Shown: one piece after another, positions 7,829 through 16,518 of the stretch
How positions within the stretch are numbered: the stretch's first letter is position 1
How the letters are laid out: every line of letters begins with the position of its first letter
Origin: Mycobacterium sp. EPa45
GTDB lineage: Bacteria > Actinomycetota > Actinomycetes > Mycobacteriales > Mycobacteriaceae
NCBI RefSeq assembly: GCF_001021385.1
Contig: NZ_CP011773.1
Coordinates: 3,410,001-3,474,000, forward strand
Length of the DNA: 64,000 nucleotides
Direction of reading: 5' to 3'
Translations under genes and position numbers: made by a program
Notes under the pieces: model-generated
What the model was told of the DNA's origin: nothing
The model's input: only the letters and a program-made list of their open reading frames with translations
Database searches by the model: none

Positions 7829-9501
7829 GTCGACCAGACGGGACCGCCGGACGTGACGGCCTGACCATAGCGGTTCTGCGCCAGGAGCCGGTAACGCGCC
7901 AGGATGGGCGAACCGTCAGGGTCCATCTGCAGCGGCGGAAGTGCACCCAGTGTGGTCTGGGTCAGGGCATCGACCGAGTACCCACCCGCGGCCAGCGCCT
8001 CCTCGTCGAGGGTCTCGACGGGGACCGTCACCGTGGCCGGGGCGTCCCAGCCACCGGCTTCACCGCGCGGCTCGTTGGCGAAAGTACCTCGTGCACAGTG
8101 ATATTCGATGAGCTCGCTGAGCAGGGCGTCGTTCTCCCACTCCCACGCCACCGAGAACGCGCCGGCCAGCATCCGCGCCGAAACCTGAGAGGCCCATCGC
8201 CAGCGGGCGTCGGCGTCGGTCATGGCGTAGCGCACCGAGTCGACGGCCAGGGCGGCGGGAATCTTGAGCTCCGCGGCTTTTTCCAGCTTTCTACATGCAC
8301 TGCGGTGGCGCTCGCTTCCGCTGTCGAAACGGGTGACTCCCTGAGAGGCCACCTGGCGTTCCTTGCCGGCTTGCCAACTCTCCGACGGATCGCCGATACC
8401 GTCGAAGTTCAGGTCGGCCAACGCGTCCGCCCGCCAGATCGAGCCGAGGTGGTCGTCGAGCCGCGCGTACTGCAGCCAACTCGATCTCGGCCAGCGGTCG
8501 AGGAACGTGCGGGCTTCGGCCACCTGTTCGACCGCCTCGGCGAATCGGCCGCGAAACACCGAGATCCAGCTGCGCTGCAACAGGATGCGGTGCACGAACA
8601 GCGGGCGTCCCAGTTCTCGCCACTGCGTTTCGGCGTGGCCCCAGGATTCATCGGCCTCTTTCAGCCACCCGAATCCCAGTCGGGTGAGGCCGAAATACAG
8701 CCAGCAGCGGGCGACGTCGTGGGCGCGGGAGTGTTCGGCGATCACCGGATAGGCGGACCCGACCAGCCGCTCGGTCGATTCGTGGTCACCGCGCATCCAC
8801 ATGGCCGCGGCGGTCTCGAGTTCGGCTCTCGCCCAATACAGTCCCCATTCCCGCCGCTGCGCCCGGGCACCCGCGCGACGCAGCCACTGCTCCCCCTCGT
8901 CCAGCCGGCCGGTCTCCACACAGAACCGGCCATAGGCGATACCGGCGGCGACCAGCAGTTGATCGGCCTCGTCGGTGCCTGCGCCCAGCCCGTCGACGAT
9001 CGGAATGATGTTCTGCCACAGTTCGGCTGCCGGTACGTGCAGGTCGTCGTCGCACAACGCCGTCGCGCACAGCACCCCGGCCAACGTTTCCAGGTGCCGT
9101 TGCTCGGGCTCCAGGTCGGCGAACCGCCGCGCGGCGTCGTCGTCGCGCAGGCCCGCGAGTTCGCGCGCGGCTTCTTCGTGATCGCCTGCGGCTGCGGCCA
9201 GACCGGTGCGCAGGAAGCCGGCTCGCAGGCGGTAACGGGCGACCATGTGGTCGGTATCGGGTCCCGCATCGGAATACTTGTCGAGGCAGTCGGTCATCCG
9301 CTGCAGACACTCGCGGGTCCCGTCGTAAGCCGTTCGGGTGAGGTAGATTTCGCCGAGCTGAGCGAAGACTTCGAGCGCCAGGTCGTCTCGGTCGTCGCGT
9401 TCGATGTCCGGCATCAACGACAGCAGGAGGTCTTTGGCCTTCTCCTCCTGGGCGGCGAGGGCGAGCTGGCGAGCCCGTTGCAGCTCACCGGTAATGGACA
9501 C
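7819..9501 (-). CDS. TPR-repeat protein, first gene of the CHAT operon
   Basis: The 560-residue all-helical protein has TPR-like helix pairs through residues about 5-400. Examples are the hairpins around ALEVFAQLGEIYLTRTAYDG, YGRFCVETGRLDEGEQWLRR and ARCWLYFGLTRLGFGWLKEA. The C-terminal 130 residues are less regular. It probably senses or scaffolds for the CHAT protease, whose gene overlaps its 3' end. GTG 9501 was chosen because a perfect TATGAT -10 box lies 6 nt upstream; longer in-frame starts would run through the hairpin that ends the lpqH transcript. There is no signal peptide, so it is presumably cytosolic. Confidence 0.8.
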   Translation of the reverse strand: MSITGELQRARQLALAAQEEKAKDLLLSLMPDIERDDRDDLALEVFAQLGEIYLTRTAYDGTRECLQRMTDCLDKYSDAGPDTDHMVARYRLRAGFLRTGLAAAAGDHEEAARELAGLRDDDAARRFADLEPEQRHLETLAGVLCATALCDDDLHVPAAELWQNIIPIVDGLGAGTDEADQLLVAAGIAYGRFCVETGRLDEGEQWLRRAGARAQRREWGLYWARAELETAAAMWMRGDHESTERLVGSAYPVIAEHSRAHDVARCWLYFGLTRLGFGWLKEADESWGHAETQWRELGRPLFVHRILLQRSWISVFRGRFAEAVEQVAEARTFLDRWPRSSWLQYARLDDHLGSIWRADALADLNFDGIGDPSESWQAGKERQVASQGVTRFDSGSERHRSACRKLEKAAELKIPAALAVDSVRYAMTDADARWRWASQVSARMLAGAFSVAWEWENDALLSELIEYHCARGTFANEPRGEAGGWDAPATVTVPVETLDEEALAAGGYSVDALTQTTLGALPPLQMDPDGSPILARYRLLAQNRYGQAVTSGGPVWSTWP

Positions 9502-9507
9502 GGCTGG

Positions 9508-9513
9508 ATCATA
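9508..9513 (-). promoter_or_regulatory. -10 box of the TPR-CHAT operon, leaderless type
   Basis: On the minus strand TATGAT is followed by CCAGCC and then GTG at 9501. The 6-nt spacing from -10 to the start codon predicts a leaderless mRNA beginning with GTG. It lies between the lpqH terminator hairpin and the gene. Confidence 0.6.
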
Positions 9514-9547
9514 AATCGCGCGCAGCCGAGGATGCAGATAACGGCGA

Positions 9548-9578
9548 GACGGCGGACGTGCTCGGCACGTCCGCCGTC
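9548..9578 (-). terminator. Hairpin terminator downstream of lpqH
   Basis: A 14-bp perfect stem (GACGGCGGACGTGC at 9548-9561 paired with 9565-9578) with a 3-nt TCG loop lies 24 bp beyond the lpqH stop. It is GC-rich with no U tract. It separates lpqH from the TPR-CHAT operon on the same strand. Confidence 0.7.
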
Positions 9579-9601
9579 CCTCGCGCGGGTTGTTGATCAC
9601 G

Positions 9602-10099
9602 TCACTTGCAGGTGACGGAGATTTCGAACTTCTTGGTGATCATGCCGGCCATCGGGTTCTTCATGTCCGCGCCGGCGGCCTCACCGGTGATGGTGTAGGT
9701 GGTGCCGTCGACCTTCACGTCGGCAGAACCGGTCTTGACGCCCATGTTGTCGCTGACCGCGAGTGCGTTGCCGTCAACGACCATCCCGAGGGACTGCACG
9801 GTCGGCGGCTGGCCGTCTTTCATGACCACCCCGAGCCCCTGCTGACCACCTACCGCCCCACTGGCGATGTTGATCGTGCCGCCCTGCTTGACGCACGTCA
9901 CGGAATTCAGATCCAGGCCCTGCAGGTCGTTGCCCTCGACCTTCACCGACGTCTTCCCGCCGGATGCCACCGAAACGCTGGTGGGCGCGCCGCCGGTTGC
10001 CGAGCTGGAGCCCTTGCTGCTGCTGTTGTTGTCGGAGCAAGCCATGAGCAGCATGCTGCAGCCGAGCACGCCGACACCGACCGCGAGAATTCGCTTCAC
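9602..10099 (-). CDS. lpqH: LpqH-family (19 kDa antigen) lipoprotein
   Basis: This 165-residue secreted lipoprotein starts with a signal peptide ending in the lipobox LMAC, with Cys21 as the lipidation site. A Ser/Gly/Thr-rich linker and a compact beta domain follow, with two cysteines (in NSVTCVKQGG and at ISVTCK near the end) that probably form a disulfide. Length and pattern fit the mycobacterial LpqH family: cell-surface, TLR2-stimulating lipoproteins whose physiological role in the envelope is unsettled. It is transcribed alone; a strong hairpin follows the stop. Confidence 0.85.
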   Translation of the reverse strand: MKRILAVGVGVLGCSMLLMACSDNNSSSKGSSSATGGAPTSVSVASGGKTSVKVEGNDLQGLDLNSVTCVKQGGTINIASGAVGGQQGLGVVMKDGQPPTVQSLGMVVDGNALAVSDNMGVKTGSADVKVDGTTYTITGEAAGADMKNPMAGMITKKFEISVTCK

Positions 10100-10266
10100 C
10101 TGTAGTCCCTTCGCTCGCGCGGCGCCTCGGTGGCGCCGTCACGAGCCAAGTACAGATCGCGGCCGCGGCTACCGATCCCAAACTTTCTGCGCCGAGATCG
10201 ACGAAATGATGGCGATTACTCGCACTTTCTCAGCGGATCGTCGGTTTCGGCGAAAGGGAAAGCGGC

Positions 10267-11529
10267 TCAGGCCTTGGTGAGCTGCTTTTCGGCGTAGCGT
10301 GCGGCCCACTCCTTGCGCGACCGGATCGACACGTCGACATCGGCGGCCATGGCACGCAGCGCAGCGACAGTGGTTTCCTCGCGGGGCGTGCGGGCGAAGG
10401 GATCCCAGCTGAAGAACCGGCAGGAGTTCTCCCAGGTGATCTTGTTGATGTCGGAATCGTCGGCGCCGGCCGCGTTCAACTCCGCGAGAACTTGCTCGGG
10501 CGCATCGGGCCAGAAGCAGTCCGAGTGCGGGTAGTCGCACTCCCAGGCGATGATGTCGATGCCGATCTCGTGGCGCAGCTTCAGCGACGTCTTGTCGGTG
10601 ACGTAGCAGGCCAGCGAGTGATCGCGGAAGACCTCACTGGGCATTTGAGCGCCGAAGTCGCGGCGTAGCCACTTCTGGTTGGTGTAGTGCCGATCTGAGC
10701 GGTCCAGATAGAACGGGATCCAGCCGATGCCACCTTCGGAGAAGGCGAACTTCAGGTCCGGGTAATTACGCATGGCCGGACCCCACAACAGGTCCTGAGC
10801 GCACATTGCCGAGACCTGGGTGGCCAGGATGATCATGTTGTCGATCGGCGCGTTCGGCGCCATGCTGATCGCGCCGAAGCCGGTGCCGATGTGCAGACAC
10901 ATCACCACGTTCTCTTCCGACAGCGTGCGGAACACCGGGCCCCAATAGTCCTCGTCGTGGTAACTCGGCAGGCCCTCCAGGTGCGGGAGTTCGGGCATCG
11001 TGACCGCCCGGCAGCCCTTGGCCGCGACGCGACGGATCTCATTGCACATTCCCTCGGGGGTCCACGTCGGCAGGATCGCGATGGGGATGAAGCGGTCCGG
11101 GTAAGAACCGGCCCATTCGTCGATGTGCCAGTCGTTGTAGGCCGACACCATCACCAGGGTGACGTCTTCGCGGGTCATGTTCAGGTGGCGGGCGGAGAAG
11201 CCGGTGAACGTCGGGAAGCACATCGAGGCGAGGATGCCGTTGCGGTTCATGTCGCGCACCCGCTCGTGGACGTCGTAGACACCCGGGCGCATCTCGGCGA
11301 AGCCGGCCGGGTCGCGGCCCCACTCCTCGGCGGGCCAGGACACCACGGCGTTCAGGCCACTGACGCCCTGCGGGCGACCCTGGTACATCCACTGATCGAC
11401 ACCTTTGTCGTCGGTGACGACGATCGGGGCCTCGGGCTTGTACTTGGCGGGGACGTGGTTGAGGAACATGTCAGGCGGCTCCACGACATGGTCATCGATG
11501 CTCACCAGGATCAGGTCGTCGACATTCAT
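10267..11529 (-). CDS. Amidohydrolase family (Amidohydro_2) enzyme
   Basis: The 420-residue protein belongs to the metal-dependent amidohydrolase-2 family, TIM-barrel hydrolases or decarboxylases that include ACMSD and gamma-resorcylate decarboxylase relatives. Visible elements are an early DDHVVEPPDMF metal-site block, a CLHIGTGFG histidine and WECDYPHSD near residue 345. Mycobacteria carry several such genes in lipid and aromatic catabolism, but the substrate is not readable here. ATG 11529 begins a natural MNVDDLILVSIDDH start; an in-frame extension upstream would overlap the divergent AraC gene. It lies only 24 bp from that regulator, which may control it. Confidence 0.75.
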   Translation of the reverse strand: MNVDDLILVSIDDHVVEPPDMFLNHVPAKYKPEAPIVVTDDKGVDQWMYQGRPQGVSGLNAVVSWPAEEWGRDPAGFAEMRPGVYDVHERVRDMNRNGILASMCFPTFTGFSARHLNMTREDVTLVMVSAYNDWHIDEWAGSYPDRFIPIAILPTWTPEGMCNEIRRVAAKGCRAVTMPELPHLEGLPSYHDEDYWGPVFRTLSEENVVMCLHIGTGFGAISMAPNAPIDNMIILATQVSAMCAQDLLWGPAMRNYPDLKFAFSEGGIGWIPFYLDRSDRHYTNQKWLRRDFGAQMPSEVFRDHSLACYVTDKTSLKLRHEIGIDIIAWECDYPHSDCFWPDAPEQVLAELNAAGADDSDINKITWENSCRFFSWDPFARTPREETTVAALRAMAADVDVSIRSRKEWAARYAEKQLTKA

Positions 11530-11553
11530 GCAACAGTTGTACCCTCGATATTC

Positions 11554-12414
11554 GTGACCGTCTCCGCACATTCGGCCAGAGAATTGGCCGGAACGGCCAA
11601 AATTGGGCCGCGCGCTCTACCGGCCAACATCGGCCAGGTGGAACTGCGGCGGGGCGGCCGGGTCCTGGCCGGCAGCTATCTCTACGAAGGCGAGCTGCTG
11701 GTCACCGGCTGGCATTTCCACGATGTGCACCAGATCGAATACGCGATCGGCGGCGTGGTCGAGGTCGAGACAGCTTCGGCGCACCATCTGCTGCCACCCC
11801 AGCAGGCCGCGTGGATTCCGGCCGGCTTGGAACATCAGGCGACCATGAACCCGTCGGTCAAGACGCTGGCGGTGATGTTCGACCCGGAACTCATCCCGAC
11901 TGCGGGTGACCGGGCCCGGATCTTGGCGGTCTCGCCGCTGATCCGCGAGATGATGCTCTACGCCCTCCGGTGGCCGATCTACCGGGCCGCCGGAGACGAA
12001 ACCTCCGACGGGTTCTTTCGCACGCTGGCCAACCTGGTGGCCGAGGCACTGGATCACGAAGCGCCGCTGAGCCTTCCGAGCTCCCATGATCCCGTGGTTG
12101 CCGCGGCGATGGCCTACACCAAGGAGCACCTGCAGACGGTGACGCTCGCACAGGTGTGCCGGGCGGTCGCGGTATCCGAACGGACCCTGCGCCGACAATT
12201 CCAGATCGAGGCCGAAATGTCTTGGCGCACCTATTTGTTGCACGCAAGGATGCTGCGGGCGATGGCCTTGCTGGCCGCCCCTACCCAGAGCGTGCAACAG
12301 ACCGCCACCGCCGTGGGCTTCGACAGCGTGGGGTCGTTCACCCGGGCGTTCAGTCAGTTCTGCGGAGAAACCCCGTCGTCATACCGAAGGCGAGTGACCA
12401 GTACCGGTATGTGA
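11554..12414 (+). CDS. AraC-family transcriptional regulator
   Basis: This 286-residue regulator has an N-terminal cupin-like sensor (GWHFHDVHQIEYAIGG, WIPAGLEHQ) and a C-terminal AraC/XylS double helix-turn-helix. The second helix pair contains TATAVGFDSVGSFTRAFSQF. GTG 11554 is preceded by TACCCT 8 nt upstream, compatible with a leaderless start. The gene is divergent from the amidohydrolase across 24 bp containing the dyad CAACAGTTG (11531-11539). It therefore probably regulates itself and the amidohydrolase in response to an unknown small molecule. Confidence 0.85.
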   Translation: MTVSAHSARELAGTAKIGPRALPANIGQVELRRGGRVLAGSYLYEGELLVTGWHFHDVHQIEYAIGGVVEVETASAHHLLPPQQAAWIPAGLEHQATMNPSVKTLAVMFDPELIPTAGDRARILAVSPLIREMMLYALRWPIYRAAGDETSDGFFRTLANLVAEALDHEAPLSLPSSHDPVVAAAMAYTKEHLQTVTLAQVCRAVAVSERTLRRQFQIEAEMSWRTYLLHARMLRAMALLAAPTQSVQQTATAVGFDSVGSFTRAFSQFCGETPSSYRRRVTSTGM

Positions 12415-12626
12415 GGTGAGCGGCCGCCGGTGGTTGCGCTCGTGCCAACGCAGACGCAGCAACAGCAGGCCGCGGTGCGCCTCGAACCCCAGCGACAACG
12501 GGTGTCGCCAGGGACCCGATCGTGTCCGCCGAATTTGTGCCACACCACCACTGTGCCAGCCGGCCGGCACCGGTTGCCGCGACACGCGACCGATTGTGCC
12601 GCTTGTCACCTGAAGTTCGTTGGCTG

Positions 12627-13262
12627 TCAAGAATCCTCACCTGTGCCCGTGATCGCGGCGACCAGCGGCTGGAGTTCACCTCCGACGGCATCGCGGACCT
12701 CCTGACCGGCCCGCTTGACCGACTCGTTGACGTCACCTCGGGCGGCGACCGCGGTGGCCCGTAATGCCTCGATGTTGCGGGACAGCGCCGCACGTACGTC
12801 GTCACCCCGGGTGGCGGCGGTCGCCACACCGAAAACACCGTCGAGGGCCGAACCCGCCACCGTGCCCTGCGCGGACGCCACGGAAGCCGCCACCTCGCCG
12901 GCATATCCGAGGGCAGCCACCGGCAGCGTCGCCTGGTGGCCCACGTAGCTCACGAGTGCGGTACGTAGCCGGCCGCGGGCCTCGCCGACGACGTCCTGCA
13001 CGCCGGTGCCGGTGCGCTCCCAGGCCGCCGCGATCGTGTCGCCGTCCTGGATCACGCCCGCGAAGGTGGCGGGTGCGTGGGCGACGGCGGTGGTGACAAG
13101 TGTTGCAGCATCGATCAATTGGCCGCCTAGCGCCTGACCGGCGGCGATCTGGCGCTCGAGGATGTGGCGGATGGCAATTTTCGTCCGTGGTTCCGGCTGC
13201 TCGTCGACGATCAAGACGGTGTCGACTCGTTCGGACTCGGTCGGGGTCTCAGTCTCAGACAT
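12627..13262 (-). CDS. Alanine-rich helical protein of unknown function
   Basis: This 211-residue protein has an acidic, disordered N-terminus (SETETPTESERV) and then a long run of amphipathic helices rich in Ala, Val and Gly (for example GQALGGQLIDAATLVTTAVA). I do not recognise a family. The composition is reminiscent of phasin-like or heparin-binding-hemagglutinin-like mycobacterial helical proteins, but that is only an analogy. ATG 13262 starts a clean MSETE sequence; longer frames read into Cys-rich unlikely sequence. The 212 bp between it and the convergent AraC gene hold no gene that I can support. Confidence 0.6.
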   Translation of the reverse strand: MSETETPTESERVDTVLIVDEQPEPRTKIAIRHILERQIAAGQALGGQLIDAATLVTTAVAHAPATFAGVIQDGDTIAAAWERTGTGVQDVVGEARGRLRTALVSYVGHQATLPVAALGYAGEVAASVASAQGTVAGSALDGVFGVATAATRGDDVRAALSRNIEALRATAVAARGDVNESVKRAGQEVRDAVGGELQPLVAAITGTGEDS

Positions 13263-13477
13263 GGTGTCAGTCAACCCGTCCGGCCCGACCGGCCGATATC
13301 GGCAACATGACAGGCAGCACTCCGGCAGGCAAAAAGCCGTCGCTGGGTGAAGCCTGTCAGCTACCAGCATGCAACCAGCTGTCACCCAGTTAATTGCCAG
13401 TAAGTGGCCCTATTCTCAGTTTTCCGCGTCCCGGCGCCTGTGACGCTGGTTGGGATCTGCCGTGGAGGACACTCGAT
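13263..13477. promoter_or_regulatory. Divergent promoter region with nested inverted repeats
   Basis: Between two divergent genes lie the palindrome GCCGATATCGGC (13292-13303), the dyad TGACAGGC/GCCTGTCA (13308-13315 and 13352-13359), and the dyad CTGGGTGA/TCACCCAG (13343-13350 and 13382-13389). These are possible operator sites; no regulator can be named. Confidence 0.35.
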
Positions 13478-13915
13478 ATGACCAAGCTCATCGGACTCGG
13501 ACTCGGAGCGTTGTGCCTCGGTGCGCTGTCGCTCACCCTCGGATCGGGCGTCGCGCTCGCAGACGCCTACGCCGGGCAGTCGTATTCGGATGCGTCCAAG
13601 GCGATCAGCGACGCCGGACAGAAGGCCGTCATCGCCACGGCCGTCGGAGACTCGGTCAGCCAGGGCGACTGTGTGGTGACCCGCTCACAGAAGGCGGACT
13701 GGCTCAAAGGTGACAACTTCTCCCCGGTCACCGACACCGTGCTCCTCTACCTGAACTGCAACGCCAAACTCGCCTCGGCGGGTAAGTCCGGTAACTCGTT
13801 GGGCAGCCCGGAGGGTCGTGCGGAGAAGGCAGCCGAGGAGGAACAGGCCGCCAAGGACGCCGCCGCCGCCCAGCAGAGCCAATCGAGCGAACTGGCCACC
13901 CCCGGCGGGAACTGA
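13478..13915 (+). CDS. Small secreted protein with PASTA-like segment
   Basis: This 145-residue exported protein has a signal peptide (hydrophobic core LGLGALCLGALSLTL, likely cleavage after ALA or ADA). A short domain follows with AGQSYSDASKAISDAGQKA and two cysteines (GDCVV and LNCNA) likely to form a disulfide. The SYSDASKAI pattern recalls a single PASTA-type repeat seen in small mycobacterial exported proteins. The C-terminus is an Ala/Glu/Gln-rich disordered tail. GGAGGA at 13464-13469 supports ATG 13478. Confidence 0.7.
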   Translation: MTKLIGLGLGALCLGALSLTLGSGVALADAYAGQSYSDASKAISDAGQKAVIATAVGDSVSQGDCVVTRSQKADWLKGDNFSPVTDTVLLYLNCNAKLASAGKSGNSLGSPEGRAEKAAEEEQAAKDAAAAQQSQSSELATPGGN

Positions 13916-13922
13916 CGGTCCG

Positions 13923-13942
13923 CGCGCCGGCTTGCCGGCGCG
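13923..13942 (+). terminator. Hairpin between the secreted protein and the amidase
   Basis: CGCGCCGG (13923-13930) and CCGGCGCG (13935-13942) pair perfectly with a 4-nt loop, starting 8 nt after the secreted-protein stop. Confidence 0.5.
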
Positions 13943-13968
13943 ACCCCCGGCGGCGAGGATCCGTGGCA

Positions 13969-15438
13969 ATGGATCTCAAACATGCCGCCGACCTTGCCGA
14001 TCTCGACGCCATCGGACAGGCGGCCCTTGCCGCTTCCGGAGAGGTGTCGGCCGCCGAATTGCTGGACGCGGCGATCTTGAGGCTCGAAGCCGCCCGCGGC
14101 CTCAATGCCGTCATCACCGACCTTTTCGAACGTGGACGCGATCAAGCGGTCGCCATCGACCGGGCGGGCACGCTGCGCACCGGTGACGCAGGACCGGTGG
14201 CCGGAGTTCCCTTCCTGCTCAAGGACCTTGGGGCGTCGCTGGCCGGCGCTCGTGAGGCGATGGGTTCGCGCGCCCTGCGCAATCACATCGCCCCGCACAC
14301 GGCGTGGATCGTCGAGCGTTATCTGGCGGCCGGGCTGGTGGTGTTCGGCAAGACCAACACTCCGGAATGGGGCAACCACTGCACCACCGAACCGACGCTG
14401 TTCGGCCGCACCGCCAACCCGTGGGCGCCGGACATCACGCCCGGCGGTTCAAGCGGCGGGTCGGCTTCGGCGGTGGCCGCCGGTGTCGTGCCGGCAGCCT
14501 CGGGCGGCGACGGCACGGGGTCGATCCGAGTGCCCGCGTCCTGCTGCGGACTGGTCGGCCTCAAACCTCGGCGGGCACGCACGTCGTTCGCACCGTCCGG
14601 TCAGCTGCTCGAGGGACTGGCGGTCGAACATGCGCTGACCCGCACGGTCCGCGACAGCGCCGCCCTGCTCGATGTGGTCACCGGCGGTGCGCCGGGCGAT
14701 CCGTACAACGCGCCGTTGCCCGCTCAGGGTTTTCTGCAGGCACTCGGTCAGCCACCGGCACCGCAGCGGATCCTGGTCGCCACACATTCCCCTTTTCCGG
14801 CCCCGCAGACCGACCCGCGGGTCGCGGCCGCTGTCGAATCCGCCGGGCTCGCATTGGAATCAGCCGGCCACCACGTAGACCCGGGGGCGCCGGCGTTCGA
14901 CACCGACGCCGTCGCCGACGCAATCGCGATCCTGCACACCGTGAGCAACGTGCAGCTGTACAACTACGCGAAGTCCCACCTCGGCCGTGAGCCCCGCGAG
15001 GACGAGTTCGAGCCCAGCAGCTGGGTGATGATGCGGGAAGGCTTCACCACCTCCGGTGTCGACTACGCCGACGCCATCGAAGCCATTCACGCCCAGACCC
15101 GCCGATTCGTCACGGGAATGAGCGCCCACGACGTCCTGTTGGTTCCGACGTTGCTGGCGCCGCCGCCGCATTACGGCATTCTGGATCAACCCCGGGGCAC
15201 CACCCGCGCGTTCTTCGACGTCGAATTCGCACATACCGGGTGGACCACCATGGCCAACGTGACCGGCTGGGCGGCGATCTCGCTACCCCTGGCGACCACC
15301 GAGGACGGGTTGCCCATCGGTGTTCAGTTGATGGCGCCCGAGGAGACGGTACTGCTGCAGCTGGCCGCGCAACTCGAGCAGGCGGTTCCGTGGGCGCAGC
15401 GACACCCGGCGGGATGGTTGGGCGCGCCCCCGGCCTGA
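13969..15438 (+). CDS. Amidase signature family enzyme
   Basis: This 489-residue amidase hydrolyses a carboxamide through a Ser-cisSer-Lys triad, all of which is visible: Lys85 in FLLKDLG, cis-Ser161 in GGSSGGSAS and nucleophile Ser185 in GDGTGSIRVPAS. The 24-residue spacing between the serines is the family norm. It is longer than GatA-type housekeeping members only at the C-terminus and has no gatB/gatC neighbours, so it is a catabolic or detoxifying amidase of unknown substrate. ATG 13969 is preferred over GTG 13963 because GAGGA sits 9 nt upstream of it. Confidence 0.85.
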   Translation: MDLKHAADLADLDAIGQAALAASGEVSAAELLDAAILRLEAARGLNAVITDLFERGRDQAVAIDRAGTLRTGDAGPVAGVPFLLKDLGASLAGAREAMGSRALRNHIAPHTAWIVERYLAAGLVVFGKTNTPEWGNHCTTEPTLFGRTANPWAPDITPGGSSGGSASAVAAGVVPAASGGDGTGSIRVPASCCGLVGLKPRRARTSFAPSGQLLEGLAVEHALTRTVRDSAALLDVVTGGAPGDPYNAPLPAQGFLQALGQPPAPQRILVATHSPFPAPQTDPRVAAAVESAGLALESAGHHVDPGAPAFDTDAVADAIAILHTVSNVQLYNYAKSHLGREPREDEFEPSSWVMMREGFTTSGVDYADAIEAIHAQTRRFVTGMSAHDVLLVPTLLAPPPHYGILDQPRGTTRAFFDVEFAHTGWTTMANVTGWAAISLPLATTEDGLPIGVQLMAPEETVLLQLAAQLEQAVPWAQRHPAGWLGAPPA

Positions 15439-15512
15439 GCGCCTTTGCTGCGGCACCCCCCCTTTGCAGCGAACCGCGCGGCGGCGGTCCACCGGCGTGA
15501 GACACTGTGCCT

Positions 15513-16427
15513 ATGGTTGTCGCTATCGCTCGTCCCAAGCTGGAGGGCAATATCGCCGTCTCGGAGGACCGTCAGATCGGTTTCGCCGAGTTCGGCTGTG
15601 CCCAGGGCCGGGCCGTCTTCTGGTTGCACGGTACGCCCGGCGCTCGACGGCAGATCCCGGTAGAAGCGCGAGTGTTCGCCGAACAGAACGACATTCGGCT
15701 CATCGGGGTCGACCGGCCCGGGATCGGATCGTCCACCCCGTACCAGTACGAAAATGTGTTGGCGTTTTCGAAGGACCTGGCGATCATCGCCGACACCCTC
15801 GGGGTCGACAAGATGGCCGTCGTCGGGCTGTCCGGCGGCGGTCCGTACACGCTGGGCTGTGCGACCGCGATGCCCGAACGGGTCGTGGCTGCCGCCGTGC
15901 TTGGCGGGGTGGCACCGACCGTCGGGCCCGAGGCCATCAAAGGCGGGTTGATGAAGGTGGGCACGGCCGCGGCCCCGCTCATCGAGGTCGCCGGCGCGCC
16001 GCTGCGTCTCGCGGCCGTCAGCTTGATCCGGCTGATCAAGCCGGTGGCGGAGCCCGCCCTCTACATCTATGCCAGCATCTCCCCCGAGGGTGACCGCAAG
16101 ATGCTGGTGCGACCGGAATTCAAGGCGATGTTCCTCGACGACCTGCTCAACGGCAGCCGCAAGCAGCTGGCGGCCCCACTGGCCGACATCGTGGTGTTCG
16201 CCCGGGACTGGGGATTCCGCCTCGACGAGGTGAAGGTGCCTGTCCGGTGGTGGCACGGCGACAAAGACCACATCGTGCCGTTCGCGCATGGACAGCACGT
16301 GGTGTCCAAGCTGCCCGACGCGCAGCTCTACACCCTGCCCGGTGAGAGCCACCTGGCCGGCCTGGGCCGCGCCGAGGAGATCCTGCGCGCCATGCTGGAG
16401 CTGTGGGATCGCGACGAGAACGCGTAA
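15513..16427 (+). CDS. Alpha/beta hydrolase
   Basis: The 304-residue cytosolic alpha/beta-hydrolase has the oxyanion block WLHGTPG, nucleophile elbow GLSGGG (Ser107), Asp in WWHGDKDHIVP and His in GESHLAGLG, giving a full triad. A small cap lies between them. The family includes esterases, lipases and epoxide or haloalkane hydrolases, and nothing here selects one. An alternative GTG start lies two codons upstream at 15507. It is transcribed alone and followed by a hairpin shared with the convergent secreted-protein gene. Confidence 0.8.
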   Translation: MVVAIARPKLEGNIAVSEDRQIGFAEFGCAQGRAVFWLHGTPGARRQIPVEARVFAEQNDIRLIGVDRPGIGSSTPYQYENVLAFSKDLAIIADTLGVDKMAVVGLSGGGPYTLGCATAMPERVVAAAVLGGVAPTVGPEAIKGGLMKVGTAAAPLIEVAGAPLRLAAVSLIRLIKPVAEPALYIYASISPEGDRKMLVRPEFKAMFLDDLLNGSRKQLAAPLADIVVFARDWGFRLDEVKVPVRWWHGDKDHIVPFAHGQHVVSKLPDAQLYTLPGESHLAGLGRAEEILRAMLELWDRDENA

Positions 16428-16471
16428 CTCAAGGTTCAATTAGCCTCGGAATCACCGCGATTCGACGAAAG

Positions 16472-16510
16472 TGCCCGCGCCGCGCGGATTGATCCGGCGC
16501 GACGCGGGCA
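16472..16510. terminator. Bidirectional hairpin terminator
   Basis: TGCCCGCG (16472-16479) pairs with CGCGGGCA (16503-16510), and the inner bases also pair largely (CGCGCGGA with TCCGGCGCG, imperfect). It sits between the convergent alpha/beta hydrolase and the secreted-protein gene. Confidence 0.65.
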
Positions 16511-16518
16511 TCGAGTCA

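Noticed and set aside
10891-11553. Upstream extension of the AraC frame
   Set aside because: It is antisense to a clear amidohydrolase; the cupin domain begins only after GTG 11554.
12415-12626. Short open frames in the gap after the AraC gene
   Set aside because: No start with a ribosome site or -10 box and no protein-like composition.
16433-16445. GGTTCAATT resembling a tRNA T-loop
   Set aside because: No acceptor, D or anticodon stem can be folded around it; no tRNA was found in the window.
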